This document shows positions 18,391-26,723 of a stretch of 64,000 nucleotides of DNA, piece by piece. The notes below the pieces were generated by a model. It made no database searches. It was not told the origin of the DNA and saw only the letters and a program-made list of their open reading frames with translations. The first letter of the stretch is position 1. Every line of letters begins with the position of its first letter. Source of the DNA: Pseudoalteromonas distincta (GTDB taxonomy: Bacteria > Pseudomonadota > Gammaproteobacteria > Enterobacterales > Alteromonadaceae); contig NZ_JWIG01000029.1 in assembly GCF_000814675.1 (NCBI RefSeq), positions 248,001-312,000 on the forward strand, written 5' to 3'. The position numbers and the translations under genes were made by a program.

Positions 18391-18942
18391 ATGAAATCAA
18401 TTTTTTTAAAGAGTTTATTAATAGGTGCAATGGCTTTTACCGTTTCACCTGTTTACTCACAAGCAGATTCTGATGTTGTAGTACAATCTGACAGCCTTAC
18501 TAATTTACTTAATATTTTAAATAATGCCCCGGATGATATTTCGTCTGAGGAACTACAAAGAGAGTTAGTTGCTGCTATTGAGCAATTTTGCCAAGATATG
18601 GGTCCTATTGACCTCGATTCGCCTATTGCAAACGGTTCGTGTAGCGCTGAACAACTTGATATATTAATTAACGCAGTTGTTGCTTCTTTAGGTGCCGATA
18701 ATGCGTTAATTTCTGACTTTTTAGCAGCCTTAGTAACTGCTGGTTCTGATAGTGATGCGGTAACTATTGCTGCAATTACTGCTGGTATAGATGCCACAGT
18801 TGCATCTGAAGCTACTGCTGCGGGTCCTACTGATGATACCCCAACTGCAGCTCCTCCTGTTGTTGTTTTACCAACAACTACTGTACCTCAAGGTACTGGT
18901 GGTACTGGTGGTGATGCTGGTATATCAGAAGTTGGTAACTAA
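18391..18942 (+). CDS. Secreted low-complexity protein, function unknown
   Basis: A 183-residue protein with a clear signal peptide (MKSIFLKSLLIGAMAFTVSP, cleavage near VYSQA). A helical middle domain of about 110 residues has only two cysteines (EQFCQDM and GSCSAEQ), which could form a disulfide. The tail is rich in Ala, Thr, Pro and Gly and ends GTGGTGGDAGISEVGN. The gene lies 23 nt after lapD and is followed by a strong terminator, so it closes the lapG-lapD transcript. I do not recognise a family. A periplasmic or surface role linked to adhesin control or polysaccharide is plausible by position only. Confidence 0.7.
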   Translation: MKSIFLKSLLIGAMAFTVSPVYSQADSDVVVQSDSLTNLLNILNNAPDDISSEELQRELVAAIEQFCQDMGPIDLDSPIANGSCSAEQLDILINAVVASLGADNALISDFLAALVTAGSDSDAVTIAAITAGIDATVASEATAAGPTDDTPTAAPPVVVLPTTTVPQGTGGTGGDAGISEVGN

Positions 18943-18964
18943 GCACTCTTCTCAAATATAATAC

Positions 18965-18990
18965 AAACGCAGCCTTTGGCTGCGTTTTTA
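18965..18990 (+). terminator. Intrinsic terminator after the lapG-lapD transcript
   Basis: A 10-bp perfect stem (AAACGCAGCC / GGCTGCGTTT) with a 3-nt loop runs into TTTTTA on the plus strand, 22 nt after the stop of the secreted protein gene. Confidence 0.88.
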
Positions 18991-19005
18991 CTTTATGAGT
19001 TTAAA

Positions 19006-20322
19006 TTGAACCGTTTTATATTTATTTTGCTATGTGCAATACTTTTTTTGCTGCCTATTCCTTTAGGTAGCTATCGCCCTTGGGCTATTTTGGCAATATG
19101 TTTGTTGATTGGTGTTACTTTTTTAATTCATTTAATTAATAGCGCTATAAACAATAAGCAGCCCCTCTACCCTCCTTTATACTCCTGGCCTTTATTTGTT
19201 GCTCTTGGTGTTGTTGTTTTAATTTGCTTTATACAAATATTTAGCGTTAGCCTTGACCCTTTTCAGACCAAACAAATGCTTATTAAAACAAGCTTTATGA
19301 TTTTATTTTGTTGGCTATTATTTATTTATTGTAATACTGAAAAGCGTATTAAAAATTTAATATATGCAATTATAAGTGCCGGTGTGTTTCAGGCTTTATA
19401 TGCCACTTATTTAAATTTGTCGCCTGATATTATTAGCCCACTATTTGGTTATAAGCATACCGACCGTGCTATTGGTACGTTTACTTACTCTAATTTTTTG
19501 GCTAACTTTTTAGCTTTATGCTTATGTATGGGTATTGGTGTTTTAGTTAGCGAATTAAAGCGCTCTACTAGCGATTACAAGCAAACATTAAAACAAACGC
19601 TTCGGGCGTGGACTGAAATACTTTTAAGCTCAAAAATAATTTTACGTATTTCGTTAATTATTATTATTGTTGCGTTAATTTTAACCCGTAGCCGTATGGG
19701 TAACTCTGCATTTTTTATTGCATTAATGGTTGTTAGCTTACTCGCGTTTTTTATTTACAGGCAAAAACCTAAAGCGTTTAAACTACTTATCGTTAGTTTT
19801 TTTATAATCGATTTAATTATTATCGGCGCTATATTTGATGTAGAAAAAGTTAAACAGCGTATAAGCGAAACCAGTATTTCATCAGAAACCCGTGACGAAG
19901 TTGTACGTGATTCAATACCCCTCATTTTAGATAAGCCTTTGTTGGGCTCTGGTGGTGGCACATTTTATACTGCGTTTCCGGCGTATCAGTCTGAGCCTTA
20001 TTCAGGTTACTACGATAACGCCCATAACGATTACGTACAGTTTGCAGTAGAGCTGGGTATACCCACTACAGCCGCACTGGGCTCACTTATACTTTATTGT
20101 TTATGGTTATGTATAGCGACTATGCGAAAGCGTAAAACAGCGTTGTTTCAGGGCGTTGCTTTTGGCTGCGCTATTGCAATTATAGATATGCTGCTGCATT
20201 CATTGGTAGATTACTCTTTACAAGCAGGTGCAAACTCAATGTTGTTTATGACTATTTTATGTTTGGCAATATTGAGTAGTAAGTTACCTGCGTCTAAACG
20301 AAGCCGAAAAGAGCATGGTTAA
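19006..20322 (+). CDS. O-antigen ligase/polymerase-family membrane protein (WaaL/Wzy-like)
   Basis: About 438 residues with roughly 12 hydrophobic segments. LTRSRMGNSAFFIALMV and the periplasmic loop YYDNAHNDYVQFAVELGIPT (H-N-D-Y-x(n)-E-x-G) are hallmarks of the WaaL/Wzy superfamily. The frame is open from 18976, but that point lies inside the terminator hairpin, so the start must be further on. TTG at 19006 with a weak GAG upstream fits best and gives MNRFIFILLCAILFLLPIPL. It is encoded apart from the 1-15 kb polysaccharide operon. It could be a ligase for surface glycan or lipopolysaccharide, or a second polymerase. No terminator is obvious after it. Confidence 0.75.
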   Translation: MNRFIFILLCAILFLLPIPLGSYRPWAILAICLLIGVTFLIHLINSAINNKQPLYPPLYSWPLFVALGVVVLICFIQIFSVSLDPFQTKQMLIKTSFMILFCWLLFIYCNTEKRIKNLIYAIISAGVFQALYATYLNLSPDIISPLFGYKHTDRAIGTFTYSNFLANFLALCLCMGIGVLVSELKRSTSDYKQTLKQTLRAWTEILLSSKIILRISLIIIIVALILTRSRMGNSAFFIALMVVSLLAFFIYRQKPKAFKLLIVSFFIIDLIIIGAIFDVEKVKQRISETSISSETRDEVVRDSIPLILDKPLLGSGGGTFYTAFPAYQSEPYSGYYDNAHNDYVQFAVELGIPTTAALGSLILYCLWLCIATMRKRKTALFQGVAFGCAIAIIDMLLHSLVDYSLQAGANSMLFMTILCLAILSSKLPASKRSRKEHG

Positions 20323-20463
20323 ATACAAAGCCAAGTAATTAGCTAATATAGACTGATTAGAAGCTGCGCTTCTCACGCGAGCAAGCTCAGCGTCTACCGC
20401 CAAGGTTAAATTTACGGTTAACTTGTTAGCGTGACAAGCAAAGCCTTTAATAAGTAATTTATG
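20323..20463. other. Intergenic stretch before the repeat array
   Basis: No convincing gene, RNA or terminator is seen. A short open frame on the minus strand overlaps this stretch and the first repeat, but it has no ribosome-binding site and no recognisable content. Confidence 0.5.
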
Positions 20464-20572
20464 CACTAAGAGGTTAAGAGGCGCTACGCTTTTAGAGAAG
20501 TAAATAAACACCAAACGCAGTTTTTATTAGTATTTTGTCTTCTCATTTACTCCTCTTTCGCTTCTCTTTGTG
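20464..20572 (+). repeat. Palindromic repeat copy R1 (109 bp)
   Basis: First of six same-orientation copies around the GxxExxY gene. It starts CACTAAGAGGTTAAGAGGCG and ends CGCTTCTCTTTGTG. The two ends pair as an inverted repeat (CACAAAGAG / CTCTTTGTG, one mismatch here), as do inner AGAG-AAGTAAAT and ATTTACTCCTCT segments. The central ~40 bp is the variable part. Confidence 0.85.
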
Positions 20573-20658
20573 AAAATAGATCTTTAGCTGGTTTTTAAAT
20601 AAATTGAATAATTTTAAGCATTGCTTTGTAACAGCAGCGCCTGTAATTAGTGATTTTT

Positions 20659-20767
20659 CACTAAGAGGTTAAGAGGCGCTACGCTTTTAGAGGAAGTAAT
20701 AAAACCGAAACTATACCCTGATTGGTCTTGTCTTTTCTCATTTACTCCTCTTTCGTTTCTCTTTGTG
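20659..20767 (+). repeat. Palindromic repeat copy R2 (109 bp)
   Basis: Same length and orientation as R1. It starts CACTAAGAGGTTAAGAGGCG and ends TTTCTCTTTGTG. It is followed by a 59-bp spacer identical to the one after R4. Confidence 0.87.
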
Positions 20768-20826
20768 CAAATAGATCTTTAGCTGGTTTTTACTGTAACA
20801 GCAGCGCATGTAATTAGTGACTTTTT

Positions 20827-20935
20827 CACTAAGAGGTTAAGAGGCGCTGCTCTTTTAGAGGAAGTAATAAAGCAGAAACTATACTCTGATTGGCATTTTG
20901 TTTTCTCATTTACTCCTCTTTTATTTCTCTTTGTG
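20827..20935 (+). repeat. Palindromic repeat copy R3 (109 bp)
   Basis: The R2-R3 period is 168 bp. Left arm CACTAAGAGGTTAAGAGGCG, right arm ATTTCTCTTTGTG. It is the last copy before the GxxExxY gene, about 180 nt upstream of its start. Confidence 0.87.
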
Positions 20936-21116
20936 CAAATAGTTCTTTAATCGATTTTATTAGTAAATAGCTCAACAAACGAGTGACAACTTAATAAATT
21001 GCTTTATATAGCCTACAAGTATTCAATTTTGTTATTTATTTGTACTACACTTAAGTCTCATTTTAGAACTCTTTCTTAGTTGATTAAATGCTTGTAAATT
21101 AAGCAAAAGGATACCT

Positions 21117-21488
21117 ATGGATACTGATACATTAACAAAAACAGTAATAGGTTGCGCTATAGAAGTACACAGGAATTTAGGCCCAGGGTTATTAGAATCG
21201 AGTTACGAGACTTGCTTAATATATGAATTAAGTAAAATTGGCTTATCTGCTAAAAACCAAGTTGAGCTGCCGATATATTATAAAGATCAATATATAAATA
21301 CAGGTTACCGGTTAGATATTTTATTGCCTAATAAATTAATAATTGAACTAAAGGTGGTTGATAAGCTTCTTCCAATTCACTCTGCACAATTAATAACTTA
21401 TATGAAACTTGCAGAAATAAGTACTGGTTTACTAATAAACTTCAATGTTCTAAAGCTAGTCGATGGCATAAAGCGCTTTAATTCATAA
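21117..21488 (+). CDS. GxxExxY-family protein with PD-(D/E)XK nuclease-like motif
   Basis: A 123-residue protein starting at ATG 21117, with AAAAGGA 5-6 nt upstream. The family signature is HRNLGPGLLESSYETCL, containing G-L-L-E-S-S-Y. A PD-(D/E)XK-like core follows: GYRLDILLPNKLIIELKVVD supplies D...E-x-K, and AQLITYMKL supplies the Q-x3-Y helix. The family (PDDEXK_3/GxxExxY) is predicted to have the restriction-endonuclease fold; its biological role is not established. Here it lies alone, with no operon partner, between two groups of three 109-bp palindromic repeats. Confidence 0.87.
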   Translation: MDTDTLTKTVIGCAIEVHRNLGPGLLESSYETCLIYELSKIGLSAKNQVELPIYYKDQYINTGYRLDILLPNKLIIELKVVDKLLPIHSAQLITYMKLAEISTGLLINFNVLKLVDGIKRFNS

Positions 21489-21565
21489 AAATTATTTACT
21501 TAGGTTTTAAGTCGTTATCCAAAGGGCTATAAGTAACTGTACATTAAATTTTTAAGCGATTTATT

Positions 21566-21674
21566 CACAAAGAGGTTATGAGGCGCTGCGCTTTTAGAGA
21601 AGAAAATAAAACCGAAAACATATCCTGAATAGCATTATGTTTTCTCATTTACTCATCTTTCGCTTCTCTTTGTG
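21566..21674 (+). repeat. Palindromic repeat copy R4 (109 bp)
   Basis: First copy downstream of the GxxExxY gene, same orientation as R1-R3. The left arm is CACAAAGAGGTTATGAGGCG and the right arm CGCTTCTCTTTGTG; the outer 9 bp pair perfectly. Confidence 0.87.
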
Positions 21675-21733
21675 CAAATAGATCTTTAGCTGGTTTTTAC
21701 TGTAACAGCAGCGCATGTAATTAGTGACTTTTT

Positions 21734-21842
21734 CACTAAGAGGGTATGAGGCGCTGCGCTTTTAGAGGAAGTAATAAAGCAGAAACTATACCCTGATTGG
21801 TATTGTGTTTTCTCATTTACTCCTCTTTTGTTTCTCTTTGTG
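21734..21842 (+). repeat. Palindromic repeat copy R5 (109 bp)
   Basis: Lies 168 bp after R4, the same period as R2-R3. It starts CACTAAGAGGGTATGAGGCG and ends TTTCTCTTTGTG. The 59-bp spacer before it matches the R2-R3 spacer base for base. Confidence 0.87.
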
Positions 21843-21933
21843 AAAATAGATCTTTAATTGATTTATTGGTGAATAGACTAAATAATTTAAGCGTGGCTTT
21901 CGTAACAACCGTACCCGTTATAAGTGATTTTTT

Positions 21934-22042
21934 CACAAAGAGGTTAAGAGGCGCTACGCTTTTAGAGGCAGTAATAAAGCAGAAACTATATTCTGATTGG
22001 TATTGTGTCTTCTCATTTACTCCTCTTTCGCTTCTCTTTGTG
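21934..22042 (+). repeat. Palindromic repeat copy R6 (109 bp)
   Basis: Last copy of the array, ending about 35 nt from the stop codon of the convergent PhoD-like gene. It starts CACAAAGAGGTTAAGAGGCG and ends CGCTTCTCTTTGTG, with perfect 9-bp ends. Confidence 0.87.
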
Positions 22043-22077
22043 CAAATAGTTCTTTAATTTTAATTATTGATTAAAAA

Positions 22078-23937
22078 TTACTGCTCTTCTAAATCGAACT
22101 CAGTTAAATGGCCATCGCCGTGTATTAACTGGTAGCGGGCTAAATTTCCTTGCTCTAGTGTTATTAAACTAATAGCTGAGTCGCTTACTAAGTATTTTTG
22201 CCCTTCTCCTATGGTTTGGTGTTTATCTACTTCCATGTGCCAGCGTTTGGTAAAAAAGTTTAATGGGCTTTTTGGGCCGTATAGAATTGAATCTAGTTTA
22301 TCGAGTATGTTTATTAATTTACGCGGGAACTCGTTTTTAATACCGCTGGCGGTAAGCTGCCAAATTCGATTGTGGTGATCGCCAAAACGCTTTTGCACCG
22401 AAAAGCAAAATGAGTAATGTACATCACCCGATAAAATAAGCGTTTCGTTTGGGGTGTCGGTTCGTCTAAAAGTATCGAGTAGCTTTTTGGCTGAGCCTTC
22501 GTGCGCCATCCAGTTTTCTACGTCAACCATGAGCGGTTGGCCACATATGTTAAACATAGCTTGAATGGCTTCTATTGATTTAACACCAAATACGGGGGCT
22601 GGCGATACAATAATAACCTGATCGTGGCTTAATAGGCTTTCTTCAAGCTCTGTTAAACGCTCCCAATCAAGTAGACCTGAAGGCTCGTTAAAGTTTTGCT
22701 CATTTCGCCAACGATGCGTACGTGTATCTAGCACTACTACTTTTGGGGTTGTAGTTAACTCATAATGCCAAAAACTAAAATCGTTTAGTGGTTTATCAAA
22801 TGCTTTAAACTGCCATAAATTATTAGCAGTACGGCTTTGCTTAAAAGGTGTTAGTAACTCGCCTGTTTTATTTAGTGCATCGTTCCCCATTCCCTGAAAA
22901 AGCCAATAACTAATTAAGCCGTTATTAATGATTCGTTTACTACTTGGGTTTTCATTTATAGCTTGCTCCCACCCAGCGGTGAGGTTCCAATCATCGGTTA
23001 CATCATGGTCGTCAAACATCATTAGCGTAGATACATTGGCAAACAATCGCTCTACTTCACTTAATCCTTTTGCATAATCAATCAGTGCTGTTTTTTCAGC
23101 GTCAAAAATAGTTTTGTTTTGCTTGTTTTGACCTGAATACGTTGTGTTTTTTATATCAACGCATTGCCAAGCAGCAGCACTAAAATTTAATAAATACAGT
23201 GCTATATATTCTTCAAAGTTGATAAGGTGATTGTAGGCTTTTACGCTTGAAAAGTGAGGTTCGTCTTTTTTTAGCCAGTAACCAACACCTAACTTTGAGC
23301 GTTTTTGCCAAGGCGTTTTTGGTAAAAACAAATGGCGATCATAAAGTTGCTCATTTATATCGCTCGGTAGCTCAATGGCAAGTGGTTGCTCTTTATAAAT
23401 ACCTAAGGCTTTAATTAACTGATGAATAGCTAATAACATGGGGCCTGCTACGTCATCGGCGTAAACCTGGTCACCGCTCAGTAATAATAACTGTGCGCCT
23501 TGATTATTATTACCGCGCTGAGTATTTTGCCAGTGACTTGCAGATACTAAGCTGTCTTTTGCTGGGTGATGTGCATTACGGCACGAGCCATGCAAAATAT
23601 CACTCAGTTTATTAGGAATTACAAATGCAGGCGTTGTTTGATTGCTATAGCACCAAGGCGATAAATCGATTGCTGTGTCGTCAATTACAAGCTCATAGCT
23701 TAATAAGCTATCGACAGGGAGTTTATTGTCAATAGGCTTTATAATAACGAAATGCAGGTATAAATGTTCGCCTAAAGAAACAGTATGTTGATCGCTATAA
23801 CACTCAACATTTAATAAGTTTATTTGGCAGTTTGCAGGCTTGGAGGTAGCAAACTGAATGCAGACTCCAGCTTGCTCTGCACGGCGCACCATTGGCCCCA
23901 TTAGTAAAATAGGAAGGTTTGCCGTGTGAGTAATCAT
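22078..23937 (-). CDS. PhoD-like metallophosphatase (alkaline phosphatase D family)
   Basis: A 619-residue protein with the calcineurin-like/PhoD metal-site motifs in order: HGSCRNAHHP, LLLSGDQVYADDVAGP, MMFDDHDVTDDWNLTAGW and LILSGDVHYSF. It should hydrolyse phosphoesters using a two-metal site. No signal peptide or Tat motif is seen, so it is probably cytosolic, unlike classical exported PhoD. The N-terminal ~150 residues look like a beta-rich accessory domain. It starts 4 nt after the tatD-family gene and is the last gene of that minus-strand run. The substrate is unknown. Confidence 0.82.
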   Translation of the reverse strand: MITHTANLPILLMGPMVRRAEQAGVCIQFATSKPANCQINLLNVECYSDQHTVSLGEHLYLHFVIIKPIDNKLPVDSLLSYELVIDDTAIDLSPWCYSNQTTPAFVIPNKLSDILHGSCRNAHHPAKDSLVSASHWQNTQRGNNNQGAQLLLLSGDQVYADDVAGPMLLAIHQLIKALGIYKEQPLAIELPSDINEQLYDRHLFLPKTPWQKRSKLGVGYWLKKDEPHFSSVKAYNHLINFEEYIALYLLNFSAAAWQCVDIKNTTYSGQNKQNKTIFDAEKTALIDYAKGLSEVERLFANVSTLMMFDDHDVTDDWNLTAGWEQAINENPSSKRIINNGLISYWLFQGMGNDALNKTGELLTPFKQSRTANNLWQFKAFDKPLNDFSFWHYELTTTPKVVVLDTRTHRWRNEQNFNEPSGLLDWERLTELEESLLSHDQVIIVSPAPVFGVKSIEAIQAMFNICGQPLMVDVENWMAHEGSAKKLLDTFRRTDTPNETLILSGDVHYSFCFSVQKRFGDHHNRIWQLTASGIKNEFPRKLINILDKLDSILYGPKSPLNFFTKRWHMEVDKHQTIGEGQKYLVSDSAISLITLEQGNLARYQLIHGDGHLTEFDLEEQ

Positions 23938-23941
23938 GTAT

Positions 23942-24721
23942 TTAGCCTTTAGCTGCTAATTTAAATAAAGAATAAAAGTTCTCGGTAGTCGCTTTAGCAA
24001 GCTCATTAAAGCTAATGCCTTTAAGTTCGCTAATGTAATAAGCAACATCTTCTACGTACGCTGGCTGGTTTGTTTGCCCACGGTACGGCACCGGTGCTAA
24101 ATAAGGCGAGTCGGTTTCTATTAGTAATCTATCAAGTGGAATTTGTTTTACTACTTCTTTGAGCTCAATAGCATTTTTAAAGGTAACAATGCCCGAAATA
24201 GATATATAAAAGCCCATGTCTATGGCTTTTTTAGCCATATCCCAATCTTCAGTAAAGCAATGTAGTACACCACCGCAGTTTTCGGCCTTGTGCTCACGCA
24301 TTAAATTAATGGTATCGGCGCGGGCATCACGAGTATGAATAATTAACGGTTTTTGTAATTCGTTAGCTACTTCAATATGCCCAACAAAGCTTGCTTGTTG
24401 CACTGCGTGAGTATCTTTTGAATAGTAGTAATCAAGGCCCGTTTCGCCAATAGCAACGACTTTTTCGTGTGAGGCTAAGTCGATTAGTTGCTGTTTATTA
24501 AGGGCGTCTTTTTGATCAAGTGGATGTACACCACATGAGGCTGAAACATCGTCGTAGTGCTTAATTTTATCAAGCATGCTTGGAAACTGATCAAGCGTTA
24601 CGCTTACACATAAAAAGTGCTCTATTTGCTTTGCACGCGCTTTATCAAGAACTTGGTCAAGGTTTAAGTCTAGTTTATCAAAATCAAGACGGTCTAAATG
24701 GCAATGAGAATCTACAATCAC
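23942..24721 (-). CDS. ycfH: TatD-family metal-dependent hydrolase (YcfH type)
   Basis: A 259-residue TIM-barrel hydrolase. Metal ligands are visible in IVDSHCHLDRLDF, GETGLDYYY, PLIIHTRDA, GVLHCFTEDW and IETDSPYLAPVPYRG. TatD-family proteins are metal-dependent DNases/hydrolases. The position after holB and a PilZ gene matches ycfH in other gammaproteobacteria. It follows the PilZ gene with a gap of about 115 nt. Confidence 0.92.
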   Translation of the reverse strand: MIVDSHCHLDRLDFDKLDLNLDQVLDKARAKQIEHFLCVSVTLDQFPSMLDKIKHYDDVSASCGVHPLDQKDALNKQQLIDLASHEKVVAIGETGLDYYYSKDTHAVQQASFVGHIEVANELQKPLIIHTRDARADTINLMREHKAENCGGVLHCFTEDWDMAKKAIDMGFYISISGIVTFKNAIELKEVVKQIPLDRLLIETDSPYLAPVPYRGQTNQPAYVEDVAYYISELKGISFNELAKATTENFYSLFKLAAKG

Positions 24722-24755
24722 TATAAGGCCTGTATTATGTTCAGGGTTTAAATTT

Positions 24756-24791
24756 GTTCTTTTAATTTATTATGTTAGCAATTAAAAGAAC
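24756..24791. other. A+T-rich inverted repeat between the PilZ gene and ycfH
   Basis: A perfect 12-bp stem (GTTCTTTTAATT / AATTAAAAGAAC) with a 12-nt loop. There is no clear U-tract on either strand, so its status as a terminator or processing site is unsure. Confidence 0.45.
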
Positions 24792-24836
24792 TCAATATAG
24801 GGCGGCGTTAATCTCAATGAAAAACCGACCCTATAA

Positions 24837-25163
24837 CTACATGGTATATGTTTGATCGCCTGAGTTTAACATAGTCCCAAGTAGCTTTTCGATTTTAGCG
24901 TTTAGGTTTGTTTTATCGTCTAAAAAGCTAATACCAATACCTGGAGGATTAGAGCTTTGTGCACCTTGTGGCGTGATCCACGACACTTTACCTGTCACTA
25001 CGTCATCTTCTAAGGCATCGGGCAAAGTAACTCTAAGCGCTAATGAATGCCCTGCTTCGTAACGCATATTAGTGCGTACAAATAAGCCACCTTTTTTTAA
25101 GTAAGGCATATAACAACGGTATAACTCGTCTAAATCGTCTATGTCTACTAGTAGTTCTTGCAT
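24837..25163 (-). CDS. PilZ-domain protein
   Basis: A 108-residue protein starting at ATG 25163 with AAAAGGA upstream. It begins MQELLVDIDDLDELYRCYMP; the beta-barrel core includes GGLFVRTNMRYEAGHSLALR, VTGKVSWITP and PPGIGISFLDD. This is the short PilZ type found between holB and ycfH in many gammaproteobacteria. The classical c-di-GMP motifs (RxxxR, [D/N]xSxxG) are not evident, so nucleotide binding is uncertain. It lies 11 nt after holB. Confidence 0.85.
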   Translation of the reverse strand: MQELLVDIDDLDELYRCYMPYLKKGGLFVRTNMRYEAGHSLALRVTLPDALEDDVVTGKVSWITPQGAQSSNPPGIGISFLDDKTNLNAKIEKLLGTMLNSGDQTYTM

Positions 25164-25174
25164 GATTAATCCTT

Positions 25175-26089
25175 TTAAGAATTTCGCAATGTGTATGCTA
25201 ATCGTGATACAGCAAGCGATAAATTAAGGCCAAGTACTTGTGTGTTATTTTGTAAAAACTCGCCTAATGCATTTTGCGCACTTTGATAAGCGTCAAAACT
25301 CATGCCTTGCAGTAATTGCTGCTTTAGTTGCACGCTTAAAAACAAAGTAAATATACGAACAAGTTCAGGCTGTTTATTTATTATATCGACTAACGCTTTG
25401 AAATTATGGCTTTGTTTAAACTCAGTTGCAAACTTATAAAGTGTATCAATATTTTTCAGCTGATCTTGCTGTTGCCAATGCTTTACTTGCAGCGGTTGGT
25501 TATAAAAAAGTGCTAACCAACTATAGTTAGGAATACCTAATGTCTCTAGCCATTGCTGAGCAAGTGATGTATTAGTTATTTTTACGTCACTTTTAGCGCA
25601 TCGACTTAAAATAGTTGCAGGGAGCTGCTGTGGTTGGCTTGTGGTTAATATTAAAAAGCGGCTATTAGTTGGCTCTTCAAGTGTTTTTAATAATGCGTTA
25701 GCTGCTGCTGTGGTCATTTTTTCGCAATTTTCGATTATCGCGACTTTATTGCCATTTTGCGCTGCTGAGTGATTCATAAAATCACTAATACCACGAATAT
25801 CATCTACACCAATACTTTGCCCATCGACTTGCGTTAAGCGCTTGTCAGGATGAGTGCCAGCCAGGGTAAGTAAACAGCTTTTACACTGTCCGCAAGGTTT
25901 TAGCATACTGTTTTGCGCAGCTACTTGCTTAGCTATATTTTGGCATAACAAAGCATTCCCAAGCTCATCACTTAACTCAAACTTACCTACGCCAACAGGC
26001 CCACAAAATAATTGCGCATGATGAAAACGCTCTGCGCGATAACTTTTCGCTAAACGTGCTTGAGTATCATGTAGCCAAGGCAATGGCAT
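25175..26089 (-). CDS. holB: DNA polymerase III delta-prime subunit
   Basis: A 304-residue clamp-loader subunit. It has an AAA+ P-loop relic (FCGPVGVGKFELSDELGNAL), a zinc-binding CGQCKSCLL module, the QSIGVDDIRGISDFM segment and ALLKTLEEPTNSRFLILTTS with the SRC motif (LSRCAKSD). Delta-prime is the stator of the clamp loader that places the beta clamp on DNA. The gene begins 1 nt after tmk ends, as in the usual tmk-holB order. Confidence 0.93.
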   Translation of the reverse strand: MPLPWLHDTQARLAKSYRAERFHHAQLFCGPVGVGKFELSDELGNALLCQNIAKQVAAQNSMLKPCGQCKSCLLTLAGTHPDKRLTQVDGQSIGVDDIRGISDFMNHSAAQNGNKVAIIENCEKMTTAAANALLKTLEEPTNSRFLILTTSQPQQLPATILSRCAKSDVKITNTSLAQQWLETLGIPNYSWLALFYNQPLQVKHWQQQDQLKNIDTLYKFATEFKQSHNFKALVDIINKQPELVRIFTLFLSVQLKQQLLQGMSFDAYQSAQNALGEFLQNNTQVLGLNLSLAVSRLAYTLRNS

Positions 26090-26090
26090 A

Positions 26091-26717
26091 TTATTTTAGG
26101 CCTTCAAAAAATGAATGCAGTACATTGGTAATATCGCGATGTACTTTATCAATACTTTGGTTTGCATCAACGGTTTTAATTGTGTTGTCGTCATTAGCAA
26201 GTTCAACATAACGCATACGTGTACGCTGAAAAAACTCAATGGCTTCTTGTTCAATACGGTCAAGCTCGCCACGCCCTTTTGCACGTTCAAGGCCTATCAC
26301 TGGGTCAATATCAAGGTAAATAGTTAAATCTGGCTTTAAGCCTTTTAACACCATTGACGAAAGTGAAGCTAATGTATTTGAGCTAATGCCACGCCCGCCA
26401 CCTTGATACGCCTGAGACGATAAATCATGACGATCGGCAAGTACCCATTGGCCTTTATCAAGCGCTGGGGTAATAACATTGTGCATTAGCTGCGAGCGAG
26501 CTGCATACATAATAAGCAACTCGGTTTCAAAGGCAATCTCTTCTTCGTGCTCTGCTTTTACAAGCGTACGAAGCGATTCAGCCAGTGGTGTTCCGCCAGG
26601 TTCGCGGACGTTAATGAAGTCTATTTTTTGTTTGTTTAAAAAGTCTTGGCATAACGAAATAGCGGTTGATTTACCCGCGCCTTCTAGCCCTTCTATTACT
26701 ATAAATTTTGGTTTCAT
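26091..26717 (-). CDS. tmk: Thymidylate kinase
   Basis: A 208-residue kinase converting dTMP to dTDP. The P-loop is IEGLEGAGKSTAIS, the substrate DR motif is LADRHDLSSQAYQGGGRGIS, and the lid region is RAKGRGELDRIEQE. Length and motif order match bacterial Tmk. It follows mltG by 6 nt in the pabC-mltG-tmk-holB run. Confidence 0.95.
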   Translation of the reverse strand: MKPKFIVIEGLEGAGKSTAISLCQDFLNKQKIDFINVREPGGTPLAESLRTLVKAEHEEEIAFETELLIMYAARSQLMHNVITPALDKGQWVLADRHDLSSQAYQGGGRGISSNTLASLSSMVLKGLKPDLTIYLDIDPVIGLERAKGRGELDRIEQEAIEFFQRTRMRYVELANDDNTIKTVDANQSIDKVHRDITNVLHSFFEGLK

Positions 26718-26723
26718 AAAATA

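Noticed and set aside
20284-20514. Minus-strand 76-residue open frame
   Set aside because: It overlaps the end of the Wzy-like gene and repeat R1, has no ribosome-binding site and shows no protein-like content.
20464-22042. CRISPR array
   Set aside because: The repeats are 109 bp with variable centres, two of the spacers are identical, and no cas gene is near. The geometry is that of dispersed palindromic elements.
21797-22057. Plus-strand open frame of 86 residues in the repeat region
   Set aside because: It spans R5 and R6 and simply translates repeat DNA; no start signal is seen.
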